A stretch of DNA of 64,000 bases from Clostridiaceae bacterium OM02-2AC (GTDB taxonomy: Bacteria > Bacillota_I > Bacilli_A > Erysipelotrichales > Erysipelotrichaceae), in the NCBI GenBank assembly GCA_003481775.1, contig QULU01000016.1, positions 1 to 64,000 of the forward strand, written 5' to 3'. This document shows, one piece after another, positions 1-8,412 of this stretch. The position numbers and the translations under genes are program-made. Within the stretch, counting starts at the first letter, position 1, and the number at the start of each line of letters is the position of its first letter. The notes below the pieces were generated by a model. That model saw nothing but the letters and a program-made list of their open reading frames with translations, did not search any database and was not told the DNA's origin.

Positions 1-48
1 GTGGTTGGCTTGTCTCCAACTGAATTTATGCCATGCCCGGCACACTAT

Positions 49-92
49 AAAAAGGTATGCGCCTGCATCATCACACCTCGCATACCTTTTTT
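49..92. terminator. bidirectional intrinsic terminator
   Basis: A 13-bp perfect inverted repeat (49-61 and 79-92) with a 17-nt loop is flanked by A and T runs on both sides. It can terminate both a rightward gene ending at the left edge and the leftward oxidoreductase gene at 220. Confidence 0.85.
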
Positions 93-219
93 GAGCCCAT
101 GATACAATCGAGCATAGCAAATATCTACGAAAACCCCATAATAATTAGAGCGATTTTTCACTCAACCCACGTTACGTAAGGCCCCTTTTTTCTATTGCAT
201 AATAATCAAGCGATAATAG

Positions 220-1194
220 CTAGAGACCTGCCTTTTCTCTTGCCTGGGTGATGATCTCCATCACAATCAGACTCTCCTGCTGTCCTTCCTCTACCCGTTT
301 CCAGTCCTTTTCACGCACGATGCGTTCAAATTCAATGAATTCAAACTTCATACGATGTACATCCGGATGCGAATTGAAGCGTCCTTCTTCCTTTGTATCC
401 CGGTATGTATAAGCTACCGCAGAGCATACAGAAGCAGAGCCCTCCACCTCCAGATATCCGTTTTCACCTTCGATTACTGCCTGAGAAGGTCCGGCACAAT
501 CCTTTGCCGCGATACATACGGATTTAAAGCTACCATAATCCAGAATCAGAATACCGGATGTATCTACGCGTTTTTCTATATTGGCGAAATACTGCACATC
601 CTTCGGCATACCGAACAGACCTGCATTAAAATGCACATTGTACACATTCAGATCCATTAGTGCCCCTCCGGCCATATCCGCATTAAACGCAGGCAGAACC
701 TCTCCACGCTTAAATGCATCATAACGGGAAGAATACTGTGAATAGTTACAGGATACCACATGGATGTCTCCTACTCTGCCCAGTTGTTTCTTCAGCTCCA
801 GATAATTTGGATAATACTGATTTGTAATTGCCTCCAGCAGCATGACATTGTGCTGCTTTGCAAGTGCAATCAGCTCCTTCAATTCATCCACATGTACCGT
901 GAACGGCTTTTCGCAGATTACATGCTTGCCGGCTAAAATTGCTTTTTTGCTAAATTCATAATGCAGATGGTTATTGATTGCCACGTATACCGTATCGATA
1001 TCATCCAGCTTCAGCATTTCCTCATAATCGGTGTATGTATGGGCGATTCCATGCTCCTCACTTAATTTCTTCAGCTTTTCCTCAGAGCGCTTGGTAGCAC
1101 AAATCCCGATCAGCTCAATTCCTTCAATATCATGTACAAATTCCAGCAGACCCTGTACGACGATCATGCCTGCTCCTGCAATACCTAATTTCAT
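220..1194 (-). CDS. Gfo/Idh/MocA family NAD(P)-dependent oxidoreductase
   Basis: This 324-residue protein is a probable cytoplasmic sugar or cyclitol dehydrogenase. The N-terminus carries a Rossmann dinucleotide loop (GIAGAG, residues 4-9), and the family signature EKP is at residues 95-97, the lysine being the usual catalytic residue. The rest matches the C-terminal substrate-binding alpha/beta half. The reading frame stays open upstream to 1452, but I chose the ATG at 1194. It has an AGAGGG-like ribosome binding site, and a plausible promoter (1222-1250) lies inside the would-be extension. The gene is single and closed by a terminator at 49-92. Substrate cannot be read from sequence. Confidence 0.88.
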   Translation of the reverse strand: MKLGIAGAGMIVVQGLLEFVHDIEGIELIGICATKRSEEKLKKLSEEHGIAHTYTDYEEMLKLDDIDTVYVAINNHLHYEFSKKAILAGKHVICEKPFTVHVDELKELIALAKQHNVMLLEAITNQYYPNYLELKKQLGRVGDIHVVSCNYSQYSSRYDAFKRGEVLPAFNADMAGGALMDLNVYNVHFNAGLFGMPKDVQYFANIEKRVDTSGILILDYGSFKSVCIAAKDCAGPSQAVIEGENGYLEVEGSASVCSAVAYTYRDTKEEGRFNSHPDVHRMKFEFIEFERIVREKDWKRVEEGQQESLIVMEIITQAREKAGL

Positions 1195-1221
1195 ACCAGT
1201 TCCCTCTTCTTTCTTACCCAT

Positions 1222-1250
1222 AATGTAGCATATCTTCCCGTTTATGTGAA
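1222..1250 (-). promoter_or_regulatory. probable promoter of the oxidoreductase gene
   Basis: On the minus strand, -35 TTCACA (1245-1250) is followed after 17 bp by -10 TACATT (1222-1227). It lies about 28 bp upstream of the chosen start at 1194. The rest of the 366-bp gap up to 1560 holds only the downstream gene's terminator. Confidence 0.45.
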
Positions 1251-1521
1251 TAACTGTTTCATAAATATGGTGATTTTTATTTGACAGGCGATGTTTGCTA
1301 AGTTCAATTCGCCTTGTAATTGGCAAGCTGTATGTAAGCATACCCTCATGTATGACTTTATGATAAAAGGTCCTGTCCATTGTATGCATATAACGCGAAC
1401 AGAAATCCGCAGGGTGCATATAATCCTGTAGGTATCTATATAGATATTCCATATACGATAAATAGTTATTTTAGCTTCTATATATTAGCTTTTTAAACAC
1501 ATAAGTATTTCTTTTCATGAT

Positions 1522-1553
1522 AAAAGCAGACGTTTCATTCGTAATACTGCTTT
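1522..1553 (-). terminator. terminator of the PTS/bgl operon
   Basis: The inverted repeat AAAAGCAG/CTGCTTT (1522-1529 and 1547-1553) runs into a short T run when read leftwards, just after the glucosidase stop codon. Confidence 0.7.
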
Positions 1554-1560
1554 CCTGCAA

Positions 1561-2976
1561 TTACAATGACAAATCATTTCCATTGGAAGCAATTACCTTT
1601 TGATACCAGTAGAAAGAATCTTTTTTATACCGCTTCAAATCCTTTAAATCATATTCACTACGATTTACATATATAAATCCATAGCGTTTTTTCATACCTT
1701 CATGTGTTGAAATAAGATCTAATGCTGACCATGGACAATATCCTATCATCATACAGCCGTCATGAATAGCAAGCTGCATCTGATGGATATGTTTTTCCAA
1801 GTATTGGATACGATATATATCGTGCACCTTCCCATCCTTTGTGAGTTCATCATAAGCTCCCAATCCATTTTCCGTTATCAGAATCGGTAAATGATAGCGA
1901 GAGTAAATTTCTCGTATTGTATTACGGAAGCCTTCCGGATCAATCTCCCAACCAAACTCTGTTTTTTCTAAAAAAGGATTTACGACTCCTGTATACAGAT
2001 TTTTTACTCCCTTATTCTCCTGCTGGGACACAGCACCAATCTCATCGCTATCATTATATTTACGGCAGGCAGCCGTATTATAATAATTAATACCAAGGTA
2101 ATCCGGATGCGCATTTCTCAATGCTTCTTTATCACCAGGTGCAAATATCGGCTCTGCATTTTGATCCTTTAGCCATGACCAAACGATATGATTATACTCC
2201 CCATAAACATACGCATCTAGATAAAGCCAGTTCCGTAATGCATTCGCGTTCTGGGCTGCGCATACATCTCTTGGGTCACATGTTTGAGGATATATCAAAG
2301 AAATATTTGGTGCTGGACCTATTTTTGCGTCTGGAAGCATCTCATGGCAAAGAACCATAGCCTTCGCCTGTGCAATCAGCATATGATGATTCTGCTGGTA
2401 GATTTCACGTGTCATATTTTCACATGATTCTGGCAACTTAAGAGTGCCGATAACCGGTCCTACCAGAGTTAAAATATTCTGTTCATTAATCGTTAACCAG
2501 TAATGTACGCGATTCCCAAATGCAGAAAATAAAATTTTGGCATATTCCACAAACCATTGTACTGAATCAGGATTAGACCAAGAGCCGCGTTGATCAAGCG
2601 CTGCTGGCATATCAAAATGAAACATAGTGATGATTGGTTCAATATCATGCCTTATACACTCATTAATCAGGTTACTGTAAAATTCAATTCCCTGTTGATT
2701 GACTGTCCCTTCTCCTTCCGGTAGAATTCGTGTCCACGCAATAGAGAATCGATATGCTTTGAATCCCATTTCAGCCATCAGTGCAATATCTTCTTTCATG
2801 TGATGGTAATGATCTGAGCATACAGTTAAATCAGAGGTTCCATCTGGCACGCATTTTACATCCTGACAAGAAGGACCTTTTCCGTATTGCATACTAGCAC
2901 CCTCCACCTGATAGGCAGATGTACTCGCTCCCCACAGAAAATCATTTGGAAAAGCTGTCATGCTTCTATGATTCAT
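1561..2976 (-). CDS. 6-phospho-beta-glucosidase (GH1)
   Basis: Glycoside hydrolase family 1 enzyme of 471 residues that would cleave phosphorylated beta-glucosides delivered by the adjacent PTS. The N-terminal GH1 signature FLWGASTSAYQVEGA is present. The acid/base glutamate lies in TINEQN (about residue 165) and the nucleophile in ITENG (about residue 369). The C-terminal KRYKKDSFYWYQK stretch is typical of the phospho-specific branch. An ATG at 3003 is possible, but the GGAGG at 2984-2988 sits 8 nt before the ATG at 2976, which is the better start. The start overlaps the end of the IIA gene by 11 bp, so translation is probably coupled. Last gene of the operon. Confidence 0.93.
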   Translation of the reverse strand: MNHRSMTAFPNDFLWGASTSAYQVEGASMQYGKGPSCQDVKCVPDGTSDLTVCSDHYHHMKEDIALMAEMGFKAYRFSIAWTRILPEGEGTVNQQGIEFYSNLINECIRHDIEPIITMFHFDMPAALDQRGSWSNPDSVQWFVEYAKILFSAFGNRVHYWLTINEQNILTLVGPVIGTLKLPESCENMTREIYQQNHHMLIAQAKAMVLCHEMLPDAKIGPAPNISLIYPQTCDPRDVCAAQNANALRNWLYLDAYVYGEYNHIVWSWLKDQNAEPIFAPGDKEALRNAHPDYLGINYYNTAACRKYNDSDEIGAVSQQENKGVKNLYTGVVNPFLEKTEFGWEIDPEGFRNTIREIYSRYHLPILITENGLGAYDELTKDGKVHDIYRIQYLEKHIHQMQLAIHDGCMMIGYCPWSALDLISTHEGMKKRYGFIYVNRSEYDLKDLKRYKKDSFYWYQKVIASNGNDLSL

Positions 2977-3286
2977 ACGCATTACCTCCGCGATAGGAAT
3001 CAATCAATTCCATCACTAGAAAACGGAAGGTTTCCGTATTCATTAACTGATCCTCGGCATGCATCAACAATAGTGATAATTCTGTCTTGTTTCCTTTTGC
3101 CTCTTCCTGAATGAGGGATGCATGTGCATGATGCCCCTGTATATATGCATCATCACCTTTTTTCATCAGTGTATCAATATTTTGAAAGTTACCGCTTTTT
3201 GCTTCTTCCAAAGCAGCAATAAAATTTGTCCTAGCTTCTCCGGCACCTGCAATCATCTGAAAACAAATCAATTCAAATTCACTCAT
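2966..3286 (-). CDS. PTS lactose/cellobiose-family EIIA component
   Basis: A 106-residue soluble phosphocarrier that passes phosphate from HPr to the IIB protein. The family pattern is clear: a histidine cluster (His52, His53, His55) holds the phosphorylated residue, and the conserved HAEDQLM segment follows. The gene starts with an ATG that overlaps the stop codon of the IIC gene by 4 bp (ATGA) and has a GAGGAG ribosome binding site. It sits between IIC and the phospho-beta-glucosidase, which points to cellobiose or another beta-glucoside as substrate. Confidence 0.93.
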   Translation of the reverse strand: MSEFELICFQMIAGAGEARTNFIAALEEAKSGNFQNIDTLMKKGDDAYIQGHHAHASLIQEEAKGNKTELSLLLMHAEDQLMNTETFRFLVMELIDSYRGGNAYES

Positions 3287-4593
3287 AGTACGTTCTCCTC
3301 TACATTATTCTGCATAGCTTCTTCTTTTTCAAATGCAAGCTGATCAATTTTTTTGATAAAAGGATAATATCCAATAACGGAAAGCACAACAATGACTGCC
3401 TGGAGCAGGGCGGTGCGCCAGCCACCAATTATGAATCCCGAGATAATAACAGGGGTTGTCCATGGAGCAAGCACGCCAGTATAAAGCGGACATAAGCCTG
3501 ATGCGATTGCGAAATACTCAATAATTGCTGTTAGAACCGGTATGGCGATGAAAGGAACCATGAGAAGTGGATTCAATACGATCGGTGTACCAAATAACAC
3601 CGGTTCATTGACATTGAATAATGCCGGGACAATACTTATTTTCCCCAATTCCTTATACTGTTTACTTTTCGCTCGGAAGAGCATATAAACCACCAGACCA
3701 ATGGTAATTCCTGAACCGGTTACACAGATAAACTGATCATAAAATTGCTGTGTAACGATATGTGCACCGTTTTCCAGTGTTAATGCTTTCCCAGAATCCA
3801 GAATCACCTGATTAGCAGCTGTGTTTGCCATCCACAAGCCAGTCATGACCCCAGTCACGATCGACGCACCATGTACGCCAAACCACCAAAGAAGTGGCAC
3901 AAGGAATGCAACCGCAATAATACCCCATAGTGAATCTGAAAGACCTTGCAGAGGTGTCTGAATGGTGCCGTAAATTAGTTCAAAGAAGGTTGTATCAAAA
4001 CCAAGCTGTAAAATAGCGTACAATGCTGTCATTAGAAATGTTATAACGACGGCTGGGATTAATGCATTAAATGAATTCACAATCCCTGCCGGAACTCCAT
4101 TTGGCATTTTGATTGTAATTCCTTTTTTTATTAATAGGCAGTAGATAAAACCAACCAGATTACCGATTATGATTGCACAGACCATACCTTGTCCTGCACA
4201 CCATGCTTTCAAAATGACAGATACCTGTTCTCCCGTCTGGCTAACGATATCCCCCGGCTGCAGAAGCAAGAAACTTGATAGTGCAATCGCCCCGGCAGGC
4301 AATGGGGCATACCCCTCATTATCTGCATATGTATATGCGATTCCTATTACCGCGATCAAAGCCATAATATTGAAGGAACAGGCATATGCCTGATTCAAGA
4401 CTTCTTTCAATCCAACACTGGCAAAGAAATCTGTAACTTGTTTAATTGGAAACTCTGCAAGTAACAGAAAGATAGAACCTGCTATCATCAATGGCATGGC
4501 ATAAACAAATCCATCTTTTAATGCTAATACAGGCTTGGAATTTATAAATTTCATAATCACTGGCATAATCTTTTCGTTCATTAACGTATTCAT
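3283..4593 (-). CDS. PTS cellobiose-family EIIC permease
   Basis: A 436-residue integral membrane transporter with about ten hydrophobic segments and the EIIC signature NEPVLFGTPIVLNP. It forms the sugar channel of the PTS and works with the separate IIB and IIA proteins encoded beside it. An upstream ATG at 4602 exists, but the GGAGG ribosome binding site overlaps that codon and is 9 nt from the ATG at 4593, so 4593 is preferred. It follows the IIB stop codon by 2 nt and overlaps the IIA start by 4 bp. Substrate is inferred from the GH1 partner. Confidence 0.93.
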   Translation of the reverse strand: MNTLMNEKIMPVIMKFINSKPVLALKDGFVYAMPLMIAGSIFLLLAEFPIKQVTDFFASVGLKEVLNQAYACSFNIMALIAVIGIAYTYADNEGYAPLPAGAIALSSFLLLQPGDIVSQTGEQVSVILKAWCAGQGMVCAIIIGNLVGFIYCLLIKKGITIKMPNGVPAGIVNSFNALIPAVVITFLMTALYAILQLGFDTTFFELIYGTIQTPLQGLSDSLWGIIAVAFLVPLLWWFGVHGASIVTGVMTGLWMANTAANQVILDSGKALTLENGAHIVTQQFYDQFICVTGSGITIGLVVYMLFRAKSKQYKELGKISIVPALFNVNEPVLFGTPIVLNPLLMVPFIAIPVLTAIIEYFAIASGLCPLYTGVLAPWTTPVIISGFIIGGWRTALLQAVIVVLSVIGYYPFIKKIDQLAFEKEEAMQNNVEENVL

Positions 4594-4595
4594 TG

Positions 4596-4916
4596 TCAGC
4601 ATCCTCCATCCTTTTTCTCGATTAAACTCAACGCGAATTCAAGAACCCCTTTTCCATTGCACATCCCATAATCCTGCATGGGTATTACATCAATAGGAAC
4701 TCCAAAAGGATCACAGATTTTTTTCATTTCTTTCACACGATATCCAACTTGTGGACCAAGCAATGCAACATCCAATTCACCAACATACTTTTGCAGTTCT
4801 GAGATGGCGAAAGCTTTGACATCGACATCCAACCCTTTCTTTTCTGCCTCCTTTTTCATACTGTCAACCAATATACTTGTAGATAACCCTAAGTTACAAA
4901 ATAAGTAAATTTTCAT
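4596..4916 (-). CDS. PTS lactose/cellobiose-family EIIB component
   Basis: A 106-residue soluble IIB domain. It begins MKIYLFCNLGLSTSIL, with the phosphorylated cysteine at residue 7 followed by the P-loop-like GLSTS. I chose the ATG at 4916 because AGGAGGTG precedes it by 9 nt; the longer frame from 4949 adds 11 residues with no family match. First gene of the IIB-IIC-IIA-glucosidase operon. No convincing sigma-A promoter with both boxes was seen in 4950-5040, only TATAAA, which would fit activation by an RpiR regulator. Confidence 0.92.
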   Translation of the reverse strand: MKIYLFCNLGLSTSILVDSMKKEAEKKGLDVDVKAFAISELQKYVGELDVALLGPQVGYRVKEMKKICDPFGVPIDVIPMQDYGMCNGKGVLEFALSLIEKKDGGC

Positions 4917-5040
4917 GTATTTACACCTCCTGAACATAGAATAAATCAAAAGATGCCGGAGTTAAAGAAAGATGGATTTTATAGTAACACTGTATCCTTT
5001 TTTTCCCTAAAATTGCAGTAAATAAGAATACGCTGTATAC

Positions 5041-5079
5041 AAAAAAGTCCTTTCATCATTGTAAATGAAAAGACTTTTT
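5041..5079 (-). terminator. terminator of the rpiR pair
   Basis: A near-perfect hairpin (arms AAAAAGTC...CTTTCAT and ATGAAA...GACTTTTT) ends in a T run when read leftwards, 20 bp after the regulator stop codon. It separates the regulators from the PTS operon. Confidence 0.8.
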
Positions 5080-5099
5080 AACATTGCGTCTTTTTACAA

Positions 5100-5945
5100 T
5101 CAATCGTCAATTCCAAAAAAATGCTCGTTATATTGCTTTACAGTCTGGAGAATCTGGTTATAGTATTTCGTATAATAAACTTGAATAATGCAGTCCATCA
5201 GATATTTCACAGAAGTATAAAAGATACAATCTCCCATTTTATCAAAATTATTGTCATAGAGTGCTGCTATGCATTCTGTACAGTATATGGATATGTTTGT
5301 TGTATATCTCTGCGTCATCAAAAGAGTATAAAAGCCTCGTTTATGAAGAATTTTCGCAATCTTGATAATTCGTTTTGTTGATCCGCTTCTGCTGATGATA
5401 ATAACAAGATGATCTTTTGGATCTGCAATAGAGGCAAACTGAATTTGTTTATCAATATCCGAATACACATTGCATACCTTTCCAATGAGGAAAAAATAAT
5501 GTGATGCATATTCCGCAAAAGCTGTATTTGCATCATAAACGATAAAATCAATATAGGTAACCTTTGAAATTTTATCAACGATTCTGTCCAATTGTGTTAC
5601 TGATAAAAGTTGATTAGACTTACTTACAACATCTTCATATAATTGCTTCATTTTATTGATGACATGAATGGTATCTTCTGAATTCTTTATGAGAAAACTA
5701 TCATAATTTAAATCTTTCATATCATTCTGAAAATGAATTTTGAATTCTTCAAAGCCGGAATAGCCAAGCTTTTTACAATATCGCATAATAGTTCCTGTGT
5801 TGGCGTACGTATTCACTGCCAAGGTCCTTATCGTCATCGCGGGAATTTCCTCAAAATGGGAAATCACGTAACAATGAATCTCCTTTTCTGTATTGGATAA
5901 AATTTCTTCCAGCTCCTCAGGCTTCCGGCGATTGGTTCTTTGCAT
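5100..5945 (-). CDS. MurR/RpiR family transcriptional regulator (proximal copy)
   Basis: A 281-residue regulator with an N-terminal RpiR-type helix-turn-helix (about residues 10-75, containing TIRTLAVNTYANTGTIMRYC) and a C-terminal SIS sugar-phosphate domain whose core is seen at VIIISRSGSTKRIIKIA. It probably senses a phosphosugar made by the neighbouring PTS pathway. Two ATGs are 6 bp apart; that at 5945 lies 9 nt from AAGGAG and is preferred over 5951. It starts 32 bp after a second RpiR gene and is probably cotranscribed with it. Confidence 0.88.
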   Translation of the reverse strand: MQRTNRRKPEELEEILSNTEKEIHCYVISHFEEIPAMTIRTLAVNTYANTGTIMRYCKKLGYSGFEEFKIHFQNDMKDLNYDSFLIKNSEDTIHVINKMKQLYEDVVSKSNQLLSVTQLDRIVDKISKVTYIDFIVYDANTAFAEYASHYFFLIGKVCNVYSDIDKQIQFASIADPKDHLVIIISRSGSTKRIIKIAKILHKRGFYTLLMTQRYTTNISIYCTECIAALYDNNFDKMGDCIFYTSVKYLMDCIIQVYYTKYYNQILQTVKQYNEHFFGIDD

Positions 5946-5977
5946 TATCATCCGCTCCTTTCCATACTGATGGCTTC

Positions 5978-6823
5978 TTACATGCGAATCATTTTATAAT
6001 AGGATATTTTTCTGTTGAGATAGGTATCATAATCGGTTGTGAAGTAACAGCCATATAGAATATCCAAAAGAAAAAGAAGTGATAATCGTGTGGAAAATGA
6101 TGATATTTTATTAAAATGATTTTCTCTGTGACTTAGATAAAGTTGATATTCAGCATAGTAAGTTTCTTTTTTCATCTCCGGGGAAGAAATTAACAGAACC
6201 GGTGTTTGATTGCAATGCAGAATTTTCGACAAAGCTGAAGCCAGCAAGCCCCGTCCACCATAGGTAATCATGACAGCAAATTTTCGGGAGTCGCTTTGTG
6301 AAGCACATAACCGCTGTTCATATTCCTCTACAGGAACCGTAACATTTACGCCAATCTCCTGCATCTGAAATTTGAAATTTTGTGCAAATGATAAATTTCC
6401 TGCAGAGGTATAAATATTTATTTCCTCAGATTGCTTCATTTTTGGTATTAGCTGTTTAAATTGCCTGAAATCAAAAAGATTTTTCGTGGAAAGCAAAGTC
6501 TGCTCATAATCCAGACAGATTGCATCGATAATTTCTTTTTCAGTCTGGTCCTTTTGAAAAGGGAAATCAAAATCAAGCTTCCTGTTTTCCTTTAAGAAAT
6601 CTTCCTTGTCTTCCAATATCTTTGCTTTGAAATCCTGAAAGCCATAACAGTCCATTTTTTCTATAAAGCGATATAATGTCGCACTTGAAACATGACAAAC
6701 GGTTATTATGTCTTTGATACTGCATTGATTGACTGTATTAAAATGTTTCAGGATGTAGTCAGCTATCAATTGTTCGCTGGGGGTAAAATCCCGTTTCGTA
6801 GTCATATCTTTCAAAATATTCAT
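5978..6823 (-). CDS. MurR/RpiR family transcriptional regulator (distal copy)
   Basis: A 281-residue protein with the same two-domain plan as its downstream neighbour: an HTH (TPSEQLIADYILKHFNTVNQ, then SSATLYRFIEKM) and a SIS-like effector domain with AVMITYGGRGLLASALSKI. The SIS glycine/serine loop is less canonical than in the partner (YGGRG instead of SRSGST), so ligand choice may differ. GAGGAG precedes the ATG at 6823. It is first in the two-regulator operon and has its own promoter at 6907-6935. Low similarity between the copies suggests an old pairing, not a recent duplication. Confidence 0.85.
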   Translation of the reverse strand: MNILKDMTTKRDFTPSEQLIADYILKHFNTVNQCSIKDIITVCHVSSATLYRFIEKMDCYGFQDFKAKILEDKEDFLKENRKLDFDFPFQKDQTEKEIIDAICLDYEQTLLSTKNLFDFRQFKQLIPKMKQSEEINIYTSAGNLSFAQNFKFQMQEIGVNVTVPVEEYEQRLCASQSDSRKFAVMITYGGRGLLASALSKILHCNQTPVLLISSPEMKKETYYAEYQLYLSHRENHFNKISSFSTRLSLLFLLDILYGCYFTTDYDTYLNRKISYYKMIRM

Positions 6824-6843
6824 AAGACTCTCCTCATTTATGG

Positions 6844-6874
6844 CATACGTATGAAACCTTCATTCGTTTACGAA
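6844..6874. promoter_or_regulatory. palindromes in the rpiR leader (candidate operator)
   Basis: The perfect 10-bp palindrome CATACGTATG (6844-6853) and the interrupted palindrome TTCGT-TT-ACGAA (6863-6874) lie between the promoter and the start of the first rpiR gene. They could be autoregulatory sites; this is inference only. Confidence 0.3.
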
Positions 6875-6906
6875 CATATAGCTGCTACGCATGTTTCTAT
6901 GTAAAT

Positions 6907-6935
6907 ATTATACAGAATAAAAGATTTACAAACAA
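6907..6935 (-). promoter_or_regulatory. promoter of the rpiR pair
   Basis: On the minus strand TTGTTT (6930-6935), 17 bp, TATAAT (6907-6912). The -10 box is perfect and the spacing optimal. Confidence 0.6.
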
Positions 6936-7087
6936 TGTTCACTTTATGATATGCTCTGATTTTCTCATTGTTTATCAAAACGAAGCACAATATATGCTTA
7001 AATTGTGATAAATTTTTACAGAATACATATAATGATTACGTTTTTATTCAAAATCATTATAATGATGAATATAAAGGGAGGTATTTT

Positions 7088-7897
7088 ATGGACATTAAAG
7101 CAATTATGTGTGATTTGGATGGTACATTACTTACAAGTAACGGTACTGTTTCAACAAATACAATTACAGCAATAAGAAAGGCAAAGGAAAAAGGTATCCT
7201 ATTTGGCTTATCAACAGGAAGAGATGCTCACAGTGTTAAAAATCTTTTGGATGAATGGGGAATTCATGAACTGGTAGATGCAATCGTCGGAACAGGTGGT
7301 GGTGAACTTTGTGATTTCACTTTGTGTAAGGAAGAAAGCTGCTATCCTCTTTCCGGCGAATTTATGAAGGAAATTATAAAGCATTATGAAGATCTGGATG
7401 TCAATTTTGTCATCCCCTGGCAAGGGATTCTGTATGCTCCATGGGAGGATGATCATATCAGAAAATTATCAGACGCCGATCACATCCCTTATAAGATTGT
7501 TGATTTCTCACATTTTCTCGAAAAATCACGGCCAAAGCTAATGATTACCTGTGCACCGCAGACAATGGAATCGGTTATCGCAAGAAGTGCAACCTTTTCC
7601 AATACATCCTATAAATCAGCAGCTTTGGTAACAGCGAGCATACTGTTTGAATATACAGATCCCTGTATTACAAAAACGATGGGATTAAAAAAACTATTGA
7701 GCTGGCATGGGTGGGACATGGAGAATCTGTGCGCATTTGGTGATGAAGACAATGATTACGATATGATATTGCACGCAGGAATTGGAGTCGTTATGAAAAA
7801 CGGCAGCGCTCTCACAAAAAGTGCTGCAGATTTTATAACAGATGATAATGACCATGATGGAATCGGTAAATTTATAAACCACTGCATCCTCAAGTGA
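7088..7897 (+). CDS. Cof-type HAD-IIB sugar-phosphate phosphatase
   Basis: A 269-residue haloacid-dehalogenase hydrolase. Motif I is CDLDGTL with nucleophile Asp9 and acid/base Asp11; motif II is the serine/threonine of STGRD; motif IV is GDEDNDYDM. The long insert between motifs II and IV is the Cof-type (IIB) cap. The family dephosphorylates sugar phosphates and similar metabolites in the cytoplasm. I start at 7088 because AAGGGAGGT precedes it by 6 nt; the frame upstream to 6968 is not part of the family. A TATAAT box sits at 7028-7033. It is divergent from the RpiR regulators and may belong to their regulon. Confidence 0.9.
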   Translation: MDIKAIMCDLDGTLLTSNGTVSTNTITAIRKAKEKGILFGLSTGRDAHSVKNLLDEWGIHELVDAIVGTGGGELCDFTLCKEESCYPLSGEFMKEIIKHYEDLDVNFVIPWQGILYAPWEDDHIRKLSDADHIPYKIVDFSHFLEKSRPKLMITCAPQTMESVIARSATFSNTSYKSAALVTASILFEYTDPCITKTMGLKKLLSWHGWDMENLCAFGDEDNDYDMILHAGIGVVMKNGSALTKSAADFITDDNDHDGIGKFINHCILK

Positions 7898-7914
7898 TCA
7901 TATCGGGATACCAT

Positions 7915-7942
7915 TTTGACACCTCAAATTTGACACCTCAAA
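7915..7942. repeat. two tandem 14-bp palindromic repeats
   Basis: TTTGACACCTCAAA occurs twice, exactly adjacent (7915-7928 and 7929-7942). Each copy is itself an inverted repeat (TTTGA-CACC-TCAAA). It lies 18 bp after the HAD gene stop codon; function unknown. Confidence 0.8.
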
Positions 7943-7946
7943 AAGG

Positions 7947-8055
7947 TATTAACTTATTGATTAGTACAGTCTTTTCTCGTTAATCGCATAGCCTTACATC
8001 TTCTGATACCAAGAATTTCATTGACGTAGTAGTCACAGCGTTATAACTTCACTAT
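7947..8055 (-). pseudogene. possible degenerate 3' end of a 23S rRNA gene
   Basis: Read on the plus strand, the segment resembles the complement of a bacterial 23S rRNA 3' end. GATTAGTA is followed, at about the spacing expected (27 versus 26 nt), by a TTACAtCTtc-like block, and a GACGTAGTAGTC block resembles the rRNA complement AACGTGGTAGTC. Several insertions and many substitutions are needed, so it could only be a relic. No 5S, 16S or remaining 23S sequence is nearby. The match is from memory of the consensus and was not aligned. Confidence 0.35.
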
Positions 8056-8108
8056 CCTCTGGGTATTATGATATTCAGTGAACAAATTGAAATATGCTAC
8101 TAGACATC

Positions 8109-8139
8109 AACAACACGCATAAAATACGTGTTGTTCTTT
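8109..8139 (+). terminator. hairpin, possible terminator
   Basis: A 9-bp perfect stem AACAACACG/CGTGTTGTT (8109-8117 and 8127-8135) is followed by a weak T-rich tail. It lies 211 bp beyond the HAD gene, and no closer terminator was seen for that gene. Confidence 0.4.
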
Positions 8140-8412
8140 GTTTCAACCCTATATTGTCTAAATGCATTATTGAATATTCTTAAGCTATTTATTCTTACGT
8201 ACTAAGAGTTCCCTATTTGATATATAATGAGCATATAACGCAAACTGAGATCCAAAGGCTTCAAAGTTGTCTTGTGAAGCTTAATATTTAATGGTCCGTA
8301 CCTCTTTCGCAAAATAAAGCTCTGTTCACCCTATTTTACCTAGACAAACAGCTATCTGAAAACCACAATTCATCCATTATAGTTGTTATTGTTAAACTGC
8401 ATAGGAATAGGA
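8140..8412. other. intergenic, no gene seen
   Basis: This AT-rich stretch lies downstream of the choloylglycine-hydrolase-like gene. No coding frame, RNA or strong hairpin was recognised. Confidence 0.5.

Noticed and set aside
1..102. Possible 3' end of a rightward gene at the window edge
   Set aside because: One frame stops at 21-23 and could be a gene end before the terminator at 49, another runs to 102 through it. Too short to assign.
1195..1452. 86-codon N-terminal extension of the oxidoreductase frame
   Set aside because: No family match, a promoter lies inside it, and a good ribosome binding site precedes the ATG at 1194.
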